A program made the position numbers and the translations under genes. Positions 22,465-36,600 of a stretch of DNA of 64,000 nt are shown piece by piece (position 1 is the first letter of the stretch; every line of letters starts with the position of its first letter). The stretch is from Coccinella septempunctata. Taxonomy: Eukaryota > Arthropoda > Insecta > Coleoptera > Coccinellidae. The notes beneath the pieces were generated by a model that was not told the DNA's origin, searched no databases, and was given only the letters and a program-made list of their open reading frames with translations. The stretch spans positions 13,330,001 through 13,394,000 of the forward strand of contig NC_058192.1 of the NCBI RefSeq assembly GCF_907165205.1, in the 5' to 3' direction.

Positions 22465-24069
22465 TACTCCAATTGAAGATCTCTAATTTATTTTGATATC
22501 ACTCTCACCTGATATTGGTCTACAGTAGTTGGACACAATTGTAATTAAATTTCGAATCAACATACTTCACCACAAAACTCTTCAGTGCATTCCAAAGTCT
22601 GCCATACCTACGTAATAATATTCGAGAAACTATCCTTCGAATTCAACAGCTTTCTGTGATGATAAACGTTGAAACCTAATGCATCCATATATTACCTGCA
22701 GTTGGTATTTCGGAGAAGTATATATATATATTATTGCCCCGTAGTTCTCGTGTTCATCCCTAGGGATAGTCAAGCTGAGTCATAAGAGCAAGGGGATACT
22801 GGTTGAATGGCTGTGTTACATTCATTACCCAAATGCACCTTCTCGTTGTATCTACTCGCTGGTCTGTGCATGATTCTCCATTTCCTGTTTGTTCCTCTGG
22901 GGATAGTGAGAAGATTTATGTTTTTGGAAGGAGTTATCGACGAAATTTCCACCTTCATTGAAAATTATTTTTCTTTTTTTCATGAAATGGCAATAACAGT
23001 TATTGAAAATGTTGGAGTTCAAACATTATGTTCTGAGAAGTACAGAAAAAGAGTTCAAGAAGGAAGTTACATCTTCAGAACCTAACGAGGCATGTTTAAA
23101 TTTTTTTAAATCTGACAAAATTCAAGAAGAATGTTTGGTACACAGCTATGAAGAGATTCAGGACAAAAATTTCTTCGTTCTGAGAATAACACTACCAATT
23201 TTTTTCTGAAGAAACTCCACTTGATTGGCTATGGAATATTTGTATGCAAACTCCCATCCCATTTCATTTTGCTTGTGCATAGCAACGAAAGTAACAAAAA
23301 ATTTGGATTGGCGCTCTCCTCCTCAGGTGGTTTCAACAAATTGATGCTCTATTCATCCTTCAACACGTTTAAATCGTTCAAGAACACGAGTTCGAAATTG
23401 CAAGCTCTCGCTGGCGGTGTTCCAAGATGACCTACAGTCAGGCTGGAACAAAGTAAGCTAGTTTATCGTCCCATATGATCAATAGAAACACAAGTGGAAG
23501 CACATAATGGTGGACAGAATGAACACTTCCGAAAAGTTGTTTCCAGTTTTCCTTTTTAAATGTCGCTTAGTAAACATGAGAACTCATTTCGCTCAACTGG
23601 CGGAACTTCCAGTTACCGAAACAATTCTTCCCAATTGCGGAATATACCAGATTCCATCTCACAACTCCACTCTCGCAATACAGTGGATTGTTGCCAAAAC
23701 TGCGTCCGAGCGAACGGGGAAAACCTGCAATTTTCCGTCACTCCAATTCCAATCTGCTCTCCGGCATTGTTTGCATTTTCTGCAGGCTCATTCCGTAGGA
23801 AACCGATCGCCCAATCTTTTCGAATTTCCGCTCCTTTCAAAATCAAAGGGTTTGTCGGACGGGATCGTTCTCAAAGACGATGTCCCTCTTGGGGTTTGAT
23901 TGTGAGATTCAAGGCGCTACCCTTGAATTTTGTGTTATTTACTCCTTGGGCTGAGTGCGAAATTCGCCTCTGCAATCTTGGGGAAGTTTGAACAGACTTC
24001 TTCTTTCTTTAGCTGAAGATATAGTGTTACCTTTTTTCCACAGACCACTGAACTTGTTACCTTAGATTA
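22465..24069. other. No convincing gene
   Basis: Overlapping frames of 130 and 143 codons on the plus strand (23507-23899, 23560-23991) and a minus-strand frame share one GC-richer patch. None shows a domain or codon pattern that favours it. A short AT dinucleotide run lies near 22718-22732. Confidence 0.45.
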
Positions 24070-24071
24070 TA

Positions 24072-24766
24072 CAGGGTGAGTCCTGGACTAATACAAATAT
24101 TTTAACAGTAGATTCTTGAGGTCAGAAAAACACTTTTTTCCTCTACCATTTTTTCGGATTCGGCCCTGATAAAAGGATATAGCCATTTTAAATTTTCATA
24201 ATGAGCTGTGCCATCCCTGGAAAAACAAAACTACCTTAAGAATAACTAGCTAAATCTGCGACACTAAACATCTGTGGATTTTTAAACAGAATTGTATTCA
24301 GTCAAAGTAACAATTTTTTCAAATTTCACAGACACTTTTTAATTTTTGGAGATCAAATTACTCAAAAACGGCTCATTTTGCGAGTAAATATGAGGAATAC
24401 TTTTATTTTACAAAACGTTCAAATATTCATTAGATAGCGTCGAACTTAGTATCAACAGTTGGGTTCTTCAAATTTTTGGTATTTTTATGGTACATAATGG
24501 CCATAATGAGAAAACTAGAAGACGTGGGTGATATCTTGTGTTCGAAAAAAAATCATCAAATACATGAAGAAGTATATTCCGAAAATCATTTCATTCGATA
24601 AAACTCGTTGTGAAATAGAACTAAATATAACATTTTTTTATGTTTTTTCAACAGTCTGTATCTTGTAAAACGAGCCGATTCGAATAAAATTGTAAAGAAA
24701 AAAGTGTTTCTTTCGACCTCAAGAATCTACTGTTGAAATATTTATACGAGTTGAAGACTCACCCTG
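24072..24766. repeat. 0.7 kb foldback element, CAGGGTGAGTC family
   Basis: Starts CAGGGTGAGTCC at 24072 and ends GACTCACCCTG at 24766, with TA at both flanks (24070-24071, 24767-24768). The terminal 65-70 bp are inverted copies around AACAGTAGATTCTTGAGG. Relatives: an interrupted copy in reverse orientation at 46526-47744, a partial copy directly after this one, and a lone end at 62747. This copy supplies the uninterrupted site for the nested insertion at 46818-47370. Confidence 0.85.
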
Positions 24767-24835
24767 TATATTATACATTATATGTTTCAGTAAATACAGG
24801 ATCAGAAGGAATCCTGATGTTTAATCTATAATAGG

Positions 24836-24968
24836 TGGCATAGCTTATTTCGAAAATTTTAAATGGCTATAACTTTTTATGTGGGTCGAAGCGGAAAAAT
24901 AAAAAAAGTGTTTTTCGCTTCAAGAATCCAACTATCAATATATATGTGCAAGTCAAAGACTCACTCTG
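24836..24968. repeat. Partial second copy of the CAGGGTGAGTC family
   Basis: About 130 bp matching one end of the element just upstream: the stretch containing TGGCTATAACTTTTTATG and a terminal GACTCACTCTG. It ends at 24968 and is followed by TA. It pairs with the left arm of the neighbour better than that neighbour's own right arm does beyond the first 70 bp, hinting at a composite or tandem origin. Confidence 0.7.
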
Positions 24969-24970
24969 TA

Positions 24971-27900
24971 TACAAAATCAACTTTTACTATGTAGGTATA
25001 AATGGTAAGGTAACAATATTGCAGATTTTTCTGGTATATAGCAGATCAAAAACTTATTCGTTAGGTTATTTTTAATTCCATATAACATCATGATAAATCA
25101 GACTCAAACGTTTTGCAGCCCCCTAACTGACCTTTTCAACGAGTTATTCGTTTATATTTCGATTTCGTTCCCGGGAATTCAGTGACCTGCCGAAGGAGAT
25201 AAGGCTTCAGGAGACGAAATTCGAGTCCCTTCGACCCTTCCGTCCAATTTAATATGGATGACGCATTATTTCGTTGAAAACTTCGAGGTTGAACTTCCGC
25301 ATGAGGCCAATCCTGAGGATTCTAGAAATGCAATTTGCGTCCCTACCCCATTAAAATGATGTGTTCATTTGGACAGTTCTATATTCCATTTTGCTGAGTG
25401 TTTCACAATAAATATTTTTCAGTGAAAAATGTGCAGGTTTACAATTTGATAAAATGACCTCTCAAAGTGAAATTTGATCTCTTTGAGCTTAATACTTCCT
25501 AAAAATTTTAGTTGGATAATGCAGGGTTTTTCATAGGGTGCTAAGAGTGAGTTATAATGATAAACTTGGAGAAAACACAGTCTGGCATACATATAATAAT
25601 ATGTTTGTTTACATCAACGATCTCTCAATTTTAATGATACCCAGCTTTACGTGAGAGTTCTGCAAAAGCAGCTACAATTTCTTTAGGAATCGTTGGTGAA
25701 AAAGGGCAATACTCTTTTTATTTTGGGACTTGCTAGGTAACAATACTATTCATAATGAAATTACTTTGAAAATACTCCTGGAATTCGAGTAATTTTACTC
25801 GGAATACTGAACTCCACAGAATGTGCCCGGGTAAAGTATTTAGAAAAAAAAATATCTGGCAGATTGTTTGTTGTGTTCGAAAATCATTGTTTATAATTCT
25901 TCCAGGGATTCCGAGAATCAAATCTAACATTCAATAGACCTGAAATTTCTTTTGCCATAAGCCTGAGAACAATTTGGGTGAAGCAAATGGTGAAATTTTC
26001 AACATTCTCAAGCTTCAACAAACTACGTGTTTTCGTTTCGAACGTTCGTTGAAAGAAATCAGCAAACCCATCATAAATCCCGCTTGAGAAAATGAAAGAA
26101 AAAAATTAGATTTTCAAGCGGTATTCGCGGATAAATGTGGGTTGTTATCAATTATTTAGGACTTGAGGTGCTCCGTTATTTTGAGGTTGATAGAGTACGT
26201 GTTCCGTTTGTTTCTCTAGGGGTTTCCGATGTTTCATCACTCTTTTTTTATCATGGATGTCGAGTTTTTCGCTGTTACCATGGTGAAGATAAATAAAGAA
26301 AAATAATTGCTTTACAGCTGAACTGATTCTGGAAATACACAATTCTTTATGATAGCAATATTATCCACCCCACTTTTATTTTGTAACTATGACGTACATC
26401 GTGAACTCAATACATCTGATTCATTCAAATTATTTATGGTATGGAATTTTTATCCTAATTGATCTTATTTACATAGTACCTAATAATTCTTGTTAATCCA
26501 GAATGGGTGACAATCAAGGTACAAATTAACAACTTCGATAAAATTTTCGAGAATATTAATCACTTCCTCCCAAAACACCTTCACATTGAACCTAAAACTC
26601 CTAAACTGTGTAAATGAATCACGTAAGTCGCCCGAATTTATAATATAACAATAAAGACTAAAGACCACGTTCTTGCCGCTCCACTACACGCAGAACTGAT
26701 TAGGGGAAATGGAATTATTGTAGGAAATTTCCCAATTTACCAACTTCAAGGGGCCTGGAAATAGCTCTTCGCGAACCATTTTCATTTTGAGCGTTCCTGA
26801 TAAGAATCGATTTATGTCCAGAAATGTAATTTTTATTTTATTAGGCTCTCGCGGAAAGTTATCGAAGATAAAATGTCTTGCGGAAGCGGCATGCCCTTAG
26901 GGTCCATTCTTTGATATGCCGGGTGGAAAATAATCGTTCTGTGAGAGGTTGGATATGAAAGATTACCGAATTTCTTGGTCATGCTCCAAAAAATGAGGAT
27001 ATTCTCTTTTTCTCAGCTAAACATCGTTTGTGAATAATTATAAGGAATTCTAAATCTATCAACACTATTACGAGAGTTTGTCAGAAGTGTGTTAGGTCAT
27101 AATTGGGAAACAACCAGATAGTTGATGAGGATCTGCTAAATGGCGAATGCGCTAGGTATATCTACATTTCCTATCTATCAAACAATCAACTGGATTTCAT
27201 ACAACAAATGGTTGTTAGTTTAGTCGATTTTGATTCTGATTCTGGAGAAAAAAGTCTAACGATCTGAATTTTTGTTTCGTTGATTAATTGCTGATTGGAA
27301 ATCTTACAAAACATGGGTACAAAATTCAACTATATAGCAAAATATAGGTACATGCATAATATAGTAACATTGAGAAGATACAAAATGAAATTCTGAAAAC
27401 AAACTAAAGAACCCATCAAATATAGGTATATACTTCTCATCGAGATTCCATTTCCAAAGCTGTTGCACTTTCAAATCTATTGAGGCAATTTTGTGAAGAA
27501 ACCTCGAGTTTCACACAGAACTACCCATGAATGAACGTTATTATTTGGAACTGTTGGGAAATTTTTCCTGGGTATATTATTTTTTATAGCGAAAATGCAA
27601 CTCCTCAAATTCATCTCGTTAAAAAAAACAGAAAATCCTCCATATCCCAATATATGAAAGAACACTTACATAAAGAATATATTTATCTCAGCAGAACATG
27701 CAAGATGTCACAATGAGCAAACACTTGAAGCTAAGCCGTTTATGTTTATCACTAAAATCTCACGCGTGTAAAAAATTTGAATGAATTTGCAGTTTGTATG
27801 CTAACCTAACGAATGGGTGTTCACGCTCTAGAAAACTCCTCAATTTAAAAGCTGCTTCAACGACATTCCCACAGCGCTCGAGAGTTTGTATTATTTCTCA

Positions 27901-30588
27901 ATATAATACCTCATTTCTGAAGGTTTTTTCAAACAATTCATTTCAGTCTTTCGAACTGATGAAAATTTTCGATTCTTGGCAAATATATGTGAAATATTAC
28001 TTTGCCGATCGTATTCGCTTACGTGAAGTTTAAGTTTTCCTCCTAATGTGAATCCTCCTAATTGATGAAAGTTCGAATTAATTCGGAGCCTTTTAACTGA
28101 TTACAGTATGATATTTTTATCGATCATATTTTAAGAAAGGGATGTCAGATATGTGAATGTTAAATGATAAAATAATTGTGTAAATTCAGTTGTTTATTAT
28201 TTTTGCTCCTTGATTACCTCTGAATTCTGTCAATTCAAAATACTTATCTCTCATTTCACGAATAAAACATAAATTATCATTTGATGCAGATGAAAGGAAA
28301 GTTCTGGTATCGGAAAGTTAAAATTATCTCCGTTCTCTGGGGACGTGCTAAGTTTACGAATGAATTGAATTTCAAATTTCATAGCAGAAAGTTGAGGCGA
28401 AAAACTGACGAAAGAGTTCATGAGGATTTTAAAGTTTTGATGAATGTCTTCTAGGGTTTTGTCTGAAACGGTGGACGGTATAGTTCTCGGAGTATTCTGA
28501 AGTAAGCAGAAAATAATCCGGGAAAAATATGAGCTGTTATTACCAAAAAAATCCATGAGAGATAGATGAGTGGCACGGAGTTTGAATGTATGTTTAAATG
28601 CCACTTATTAGTTGTATTTAATCAAAAAACACTAGAGAGTAAAGATTTCACAAGAAAATTCTCATTCCCGAATTCCTAAGATATGGCAAATTTCAGTTTA
28701 CGAAAAAAAAACAGACGATGCACGTCTGAGATACATACATATATCTTCTGGAATTAGCAAATTTGGAAATACGTTATTTTTCAATTCAATATTATTGTAA
28801 ACTGACCAAAAAACAGATATCAGAATTGGAGAATTTAATTTATTATCCCCTATTTTGTAAAGTTGTACAATTATTCAAAAACGAAAGAGGGTTCAGTTCA
28901 TAGCTAGCGTGCTCGCTTTATGAAATGTTCAATCACTGCATGAATCGACAGTGAGTTTCATGTCGCAAAGTGTTCTAGAAATAGATTAACAACCGACTGT
29001 TACAGTTTTGACTAAATAATCATAAATCATGCCAATATAGACAGGAATTGATGACCCCAAACGTTCTTTATTCACGACAGATAGTCGATCATTAGTTCCT
29101 TGAATAGGTTGATCTATATTCCAATGAAGAACGTTTCATTCTTCGCAGTTCTTTGCTGATTTGTCGAGGGAAATGGAAAAATTGAGCCAATTCTGCGTCT
29201 GTTCAAAAAGCATAATGATATTCCTCAAATAGGAGCAAAACCTTCGAGTAGATGTAATGTTTAACTATATCTGTATGTTATCTCTATGTATGTATATATC
29301 AATGTTTAGAGACATTTGGTTGGGCCATGAAGTTTTTTTGTAGTGTCTGAGGAAAAGGATAGATTACGATCACTTTATGCATCAATTATGAATCAATAAA
29401 TAAACTGTGATAACTCACAGCTAAGCCTATTTTAACCCCGAATGTTGAAAGTCGAGAAATACCAGCAAAAATACAAATTTCTAGAGAATTATGTTCACAA
29501 AGCGAACGGTCCTAGAGAAATATCCGCTTTCTTAAAGACATATCTCACAATCTCAACAGTCCCACTTAGATTTCTCCTTATCGTTCGCTTCATCCGTATC
29601 AGCTAGCAAATAGAGTGAAAACTCCTCCACTCCATTCTCGCATAACTTCCTTATAAAGCAAGATCAATTCCATGCCGGAATTTAAACCGATTACTCAAGT
29701 CGGGCATGCAGCAGATAAATGGAGAATTTAGTCGGGCCTCTTATTTTCGGAAACCGTATATGAGCTCGTATATCTTCCACCCGAGTACACCGGCTATCGG
29801 GGATTTGAATGATCGGGTATCCCCACATATCTCTACCCTCAATAATGACGGCGCTGAATGGTCCCAATAGAAAATAAAAAATTGTATTGGAATTCCTGCG
29901 TCCCTTCTGATTCCCAGGCAGAGACAAGCCTGTGGGGACTTTTTCCCTCGACCAACAGAATTCTATAGCGTGAGAGGTTATTTGAAATCGTATACTTGTA
30001 TAGGTACTGTCGACCGAATGCTCAAACAGTGTGGCAGTCTTGAATCGATTCTCATCAATAGTTTTTTAATTATACTAGAAATTATTAAAAACTTGGCTTA
30101 ACTGATAGAAGATGCAACCATGCTGAAAGAATCACCTATACCGATTCATCATAAGTCAGTAACTTCCTGTTATACCAGAATTTGAACAAAACTTTGTTAC
30201 TTCAAGGGGTACATCGAATATTTTATTATATTTTATTTTTCATAGAATTTCAACTACTCAAATCAGTTAAAGCGTTGAAAATTGCACCATCTAGACTAGA
30301 TTCTACTTGTGGTAATAATGTTTCTTGGGATGGTCAAAATTGATTATAACGAGGATTAGATAAGTCTCATCTATAACGGTGTGTCACACCTAACTAAATT
30401 TAATGGTTATCGATATATGAGGAATTTTCCGAATTTCTCTTTAGAAGATGATGACAAAGTGGCTTTGACTAACCCGCAACGTCCCCATTCAGAGCTGACA
30501 TCGGTCATAATTCTAATTTATTTACAATATACAATTATATAAACATTTTTAGCCTTTTTGAATTCATTCAAAATGCAGTATGCTTATG
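24971..30588. other. No recognisable gene
   Basis: 5.6 kb of AT-rich sequence. The largest frame, 117 codons on the minus strand at 28251-28604, has no recognised motif. One copy of the dispersed motif TGGCGAATGC is at 27141-27150. I see no repeats or RNA genes. Confidence 0.5.
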
Positions 30589-30590
30589 TA

Positions 30591-31056
30591 CAGGGTGTTC
30601 CATATTCGATGTCCAGTGAGAGGTTCTCAGAAACTAGAATAGCTAGAGATGACACATTTTAGAGAGACTCGTTTTCAGAGAAACAAAGAATGGTGAAAAA
30701 CGTTGCCTCCTATGATTGTTCGTTTTTGAGTTATTAGTAAAAAATGAGATTATGACAATTTCAAAAAGTTCTTATAACTTATACGTCTTTGAAGTTACAG
30801 ATCTGAAGCTTCAGATTATTCTACGTATAAAAGTGCCTGTAGAAGCTTCAAGTTTTGGATCTGTATTTTCAAAGCCAAAAAAATTATGAGAAATTTTCGA
30901 AATCGTCAAAATATCAATTTTTTCTAATTCAAAAACGAAGAATCGTAGGAGGCTACGGTTTTCACCGTTTTTCGTTTCTCTGAAAAAGAGCTAAGAAACT
31001 TTTCATCGATTTTGCTCCAGCTCTTACAGTTTCCAAGATGTGCAGTGTGTTTCATG
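30591..31056. repeat. 466 bp foldback element, CAGGGTGTTCC end
   Basis: The left end CAGGGTGTTCC at 30591 follows TA. The right arm ends near 31056 before TA, although its terminal bases are degenerate. Internal arms pair well: TTTCAGAGAAACAAAG near 30676 against its complement near 30970, and CCTCCTATGATT against AATCGTAGGAGG. Noncoding. Confidence 0.78.
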
Positions 31057-31058
31057 TA

Positions 31059-32824
31059 AGCGGGTCATTGGATTTTGTGACTTATTCATTTAGCAAGTTT
31101 GCAGTTTTTGGGGAAAACTGGAAGTTGTAACCAAAATAAAAATGGCCAGAAATTGTGCCCATACCAGTGGAAACCAGACTAATCTACAGAATTTTTCTTG
31201 TTTTGCAAAACTGTTTTCCGAAATAACTTTCCATGCCTATGTTCGATAATTTTTCTGATGGCATATTTGTATATCCCAAAAGAAGTACTATAATATTCAT
31301 GGTTAACTTTTTAATTTGGGCGAATGAATAAGCCACAAACCAGCACTTGTAAATTCAGAGAGATTTTTAGTCACTGACTCTCCGTCTATCACAGTTTAAA
31401 TTTGGCCCATGAAAAAAAATTTCTCCTCATAGTTATATCGAAAATACTCAGATGCAAGTTATAGGGTGCTAAAGATCTTTATATTACATCCATGAATATT
31501 TTCGAACAACCGGAAATTATCTCTTCAAATAAAAAATATTTTAAATTTCATGGCCTATAGGTTTTTATGGTGGTATTATGAACTCCATGGATCTATATTA
31601 AATTAATCCTTTCTCAAAGATCCCTAAATCCCCCCCTGTGGTCACGACCGATGTCACAAGTCCCAGTTATTATTGAAACCCACTTTAATTACGAGTATTT
31701 CCCTGGAACGACAGCCTTGTTCAGATGATATTTATGCTCCCCTGAATGGAATGCACGGTTTTAATTGCATTAATGAAATATTCATCTCGGGGCTAAGCCT
31801 ACAGGGATACCAATAACACCGGAATGTTTAATTCATACGATTATCACTGCCCATTTTTTTTCAATACGTGTCAGAAAGTTCGGTATTCCGCAGAGATTTA
31901 TAATTCTTCTGGAATTGGCGCAAGCGCTGAGAAAATAATTCATTCCGCATTCTCTGTAAACACTGTAAACTCAGTAAACTGTAAACTGAAAATCTTTTGA
32001 ATGAATATGTTCGTGAAGCTTTCTTACTCACCAACTTATCACTCACCAAGGATTCATTTCTCTTGTTTTCATATCGAAATGAATCCTCAGCAATATTTTG
32101 AGATGATCACTTTCACTTATGAAATCATAAGATAGTTCACCAAGAATTCTCTTCAGATTAAAGCTTAGTCTTCAAGCCCGACACACCTCAACGTGAACGT
32201 TTGACAGCTGTCCTATCTCGAAGATCTTTTTAAATCGAAATAATGAATGGGGATCCGAATCCTTCCCCCTTGAAGTCACGTCTACAGCCACCCCTGACTT
32301 CTTGACCCTTTCACAGTCCGAGGAGCGCCACGTGACATTATTCTGATGCATGGCACTTGGGGATTTGCATGCTACGCTCAGGCAGCTTTTCCCTTTTGCC
32401 ATTTTTGTTTTTCTCTTCTGTCTCGCCGTCGATTTATGATTGGAAGAGGGCCGTTGAATGAGTCATCAGAACCTGCTGCGAAACGGAATGTTTTGTGAAT
32501 TTTATATGACCCGAACGACAAGATTCCCGACAATGGAGGAAATTTGACGGGAACTTTCAGTAGAATTTTCGCATCAACGGCAATTATGATTTCCCCATCT
32601 CAAATTCTTGTATTTCCACATGGAGCTGAAATTTCTCATGGAATCGACAAAAATATTAAAAAGTCCAGAAGGTTGTATTACTCTTATATTTACTCTTGTA
32701 TTTTTCAATACTTTTATTTTGAATTAATTAGTTGTGATGATCTATACTGACGTTTACAAAAAATTAAAAGAAAAAAAACACGATTCTCATGAATATGCCG
32801 CAAATTGAGATCATTAACATTAGA
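31059..32824. other. No gene; one GC-richer island
   Basis: The stretch 32220-32420 is GC-richer than its surroundings. It contains CACGTG near 32330 and the octamer ATTTGCAT near 32364, sites read by bHLH and POU-type factors. This could be a regulatory element, but single short matches prove little. No coding frame is convincing. Confidence 0.35.
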
Positions 32825-33653
32825 GGGAGTCCGGGAGATTTGCTCATGTAGGAGACTTGAACCACCTCAAATATTTCAATTCAAATTTCGCGCTACCGGT
32901 ATCGTAAATAGCTTGCGATGTACTTGTAACAAGACACAACTAGTGGCGGCTCCATTTTGGCCGCCATCGGAATAGTTCGGAAGTGAGAGGGTTGAACTTG
33001 ATTTTGTTGTTAGGAAGTAAGAAATTGAATAATTTTCCTTTGTTACATTGTCTAAAAAGTTTGATAGGTGCGTAGTGTTATTTAGTTTTATTTCTTTCAT
33101 TGATTAATATTGTTTAACAAACGATGAACCGTTTTAATAATAGTTGTAAAAGTATCAAGAAAACATCTGTTGAAGAGACTAAAAGGGAGTGCGGCAGACT
33201 TGACCCATGCTATGGTCTTGAGACATAATCAACATGGGCCACATTTCCCGCACTGAGCTTAGATAATAGTTTTCTTCAAAAAAGATAATTGAATAATAGA
33301 AATGAATATGAAAAAATATACAAAGGTTCAAAATAGTGAAAAACATCTCGGAAATAAGGAAGAGTGACTCTGTAATTGAAAATATGTATTTCATACGCTG
33401 ATACATCTGATAATGAAAACCTTGACATAGACAATCGTTGGTCAATGGAAATTGTTTTCTTTCAATGTTTTTCAGGAAAAACAAACTTATGGTCAAGTCT
33501 CTCTCGCCCCTTTTCAATTCTCCCATGGGTTAGGTTAGGTTAGGTTATCTATTTGAGCATGATATCTTTACGCAAAAAAATGAGTTGCTACCATTTACAG
33601 ATACAACTTAAGTGGCTTCAAAGTGAAAAGTGGTTCAACTCTCCCGGACTCCC
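32825..33653. repeat. About 830 bp TIR element, GGGAGTCCGGGAGA ends
   Basis: GGGAGTCCGGGAGA at 32825-32838 and its complement at 33640-33653 form perfect 14-bp inverted ends. TTGAACCAC follows on both sides, after an 18-bp insertion on the left. A second inverted pair, with GTGCGG near 33188 and CCGCAC near 33248, lies inside. No target duplication is evident. A 115-codon minus-strand frame at 33179-33526 is unrecognised and probably spurious. Confidence 0.6.
33528..33547. repeat. Short interstitial TTAGG-type tract
   Basis: Four perfect GGTTA units. TTAGG is the common insect telomere repeat, but short GGTTA runs are frequent in insect genomes, so this is weak evidence for anything telomeric. 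Confidence 0.6.
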
Positions 33654-36600
33654 CATATGGCAAAATTCGTATGAAATTTTATCGAATTCATCATTCTAGA
33701 GTGTTAAAATGCCGGAATATGCACTATTTATTAGACGTTTACCAATTAATATGCGGTACAAGTTCCAAAATTTTAATTGGACAAACCAATTCATCTGCGC
33801 TCGATGCAGTCGAATTCAACCTGCCTACTTTCATCGAATGAAAATGAATAATTCAGAAATATTTGTGTACACAAAATCTAGATTCAACTCCATTTCATCC
33901 ACACGGCACTACGTGATCTGCCTCGTAACTTCGACTCTGTGCTCGGGGAGTACCGCCTTTTGAGGGAAACTCCGGGAAAACTTTTTAATATCGAATCCGG
34001 CCTTCCCAGAAACCGCAGCACATTCCAGCTCAGTCCCCGGCTCGTCATGAAAGTTTCCGCTTGTTTTGTCGTCGACAATTTGGGCGTTTTTCGCTCTCTG
34101 GCTTCTGCGGAAGATGAGTCCACGGCATTTCCGATGTTCGTGATCGAAATTGTACCAGATGAATTAATTTAACACAGCAAAATTTCGATCCGAAAGATTA
34201 GCTTTTCTATACATTATCAAATCGATCAAATGAAGAAGACAAATCAAGCTTGAGAAACTAATGCTTTCACACTTGCTAATTATTGTCAAAAAAAAAACAA
34301 ATTTCAAGTTGTAAATAAGAAGAGAAAAATACAATTCGCAAAAACCCATGTTAGTTAGAGTGACAAATAAGTAATATTAACTACTATTTTGTAGAAAGAT
34401 TTTGGAACAAGTCAGTTTGTATCTTGAATAGTGTAGAGAATCGTGAGAGATTGGTCATGTACCCTAAGAGGAATGAAGGGTATTTGAAAAACAACCCTAC
34501 CTTGATTCGCCAAAGTAAAGTTTTCCAACATATCTTGATTGTTGATAATCTTATCTGTTATGAATAAGTACACGATATTCCATTTCTTTCCGATTGAAAA
34601 GGCTTTCAATCAAAAAGTTGTATTTGACCCTTGAATATAATGGTCTGTGAACCATCCTCCCCATGCATCATTCATCAGTATGATACGATGTGATGATTAA
34701 ATCAGTATCATTTTGTGTTTACGAGGAATAATTAAGTTAATATTTACGAGTATATTTCTCTGTATGAGATGGCAGACACCGAAGGCGACATCATTCTGTA
34801 TTTTACGTCTTGCCGTAAATTTTTACTACGTAAACCTACCTCGAGTGAGAAGACTTCCCTTCCTATGAATTATTGAAGAGATACGCCAGATTACCTGTAA
34901 TAAAATCCAGTTTCAGTGTTATCTCCATGAGGAATATTAAGTCACATATAATAATGAAAAGAGACAAAGACTGGAAATGTAACCAGTGCAGTTCTCATTT
35001 TAATATTTGAAATGGTAATCTTGAAAATAAGATTATTAATGAAAATCATGAAAAACTGAAATTGGTCTTATTTATCTTCCGCCTAAAATATTTGTCTTGA
35101 CATGAAATTTGTTCCATCCCTGACAAAAACAAGCATGCTGATATGAGTTTGTCAAAATTCACAGTGAGTAATATTTGAGTAGAACTTCTCAGTGTCATAT
35201 GCTATACATACAACCAAACTTTATATGTAGCAATGAATGTTATAAATTATAAGATCAGAAGTAATTTAGGATGGAAATGTCTTTTGAAATTTAACTTTGG
35301 TCCTTTTCAACATATTTTATCAGAAAATAAATAAAATTGCTCATAATATCATCAGTAGAGAAAGGTGTCTCATATCAACGGTAAAAGGGATGACTAACGT
35401 GAAAAAAGAATTGGCCAATCTCAGTCATTCATCAACGAAAGATTTTGGTGATCGCATTTCATTGAATGATAAACAACAATGCGTTAGTTATCATATTGAA
35501 AAAGAAAAAACATAAAATCATACATAAAATAACACAGAATAACCTATTATAAAAAATTCTCAAACCATACAACCAAATCTGAAACATAAAATTATCATTT
35601 TTCACGAAAAAAAAATTGGTACCAATGATTAATTCATGATCACGTGACCTATAAGATATCGAACGATTCTATACATATATAACATTTGTTTTATATACAC
35701 TAACAATCTAAAAACCAAGAATATTTTTTCATCATCCCACTGAATCTTTCTATGATGATTTTTTCACCCTCGAAACGATGAAAATATCATTTTATTCTCT
35801 TTATTTGTCATATAGTCTCATACTACTAATACATTTATTCTATTGGAATAAAAGACTTAATCGAATTTATGGGGACAGTTGTTGAAGTGCTCGATATTAA
35901 AGTTAGGAATTACTCAAGTTCTTTGTGAGCACCAATTCCAAGTTACGAGTTAGGGCACAAGAAGATCTCTACGAGATTAAATTTCTGATAGTAACTAGAC
36001 GTACTTCACGATATCAGTATCCAATTTTCTCAACGTCTCGACGCCAAGATCCTCTTAGGGCTTCTGCGATGAAGACGTCGGAAATCGCTAGCGACCCAGG
36101 AGTTTTCTCAGGATTAGTAACTGAGGTGGCGTCATAGCTTCCTGGATTAGGAAGGAGCTGAACCCTTCCAGTTCTCGAAAGCTAGCGCAGGACGTAATTT
36201 GCATTCAAGAGATTATAACGATCGAAGTTATATCTGTTATAATTGCATTATCTATGTATCCATTCAAATTCTATTTTATTCGAAACTGTACCTGAATTGT
36301 CTCTCTTTACGACTAATTTGATTAAGAATCGTTAGCAAGCAATCTAGCTGAAATATTTCATGTTTGAAAGCTGATGATCAAATTCGTAGAGAATATCTGT
36401 AATATTATGCTTTTTTGAGAAAATTAAAAACGAGTCAAAAATGTGTTACAAAATGGCGAATGCGTTGGTAATTTTTTTACTGCTTTACACTAGTCATTTT
36501 TGGTCTCTTATGGATAGCATTCATTGAAGAATCTTATACCTAGGTTATGTGAAATTAACGCTATTACCTGGAAGAAGCAAATACATTTCTGGAGAGTTAA

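Noticed and set aside
23507..23991. Overlapping 130- and 143-codon frames
   Set aside because: Two plus-strand frames and a minus-strand frame share one GC-richer patch, and nothing favours any of them as real coding sequence.
28251..28604. 117-codon minus-strand open frame
   Set aside because: Unrecognised, no neighbouring gene signals.
32220..32420. Enhancer with E-box and POU octamer
   Set aside because: Single short matches in a GC-richer patch are not enough; noted only as a possible regulatory island.
33528..33547. Telomere fusion point
   Set aside because: Only four GGTTA units; such short runs are common in insect DNA.
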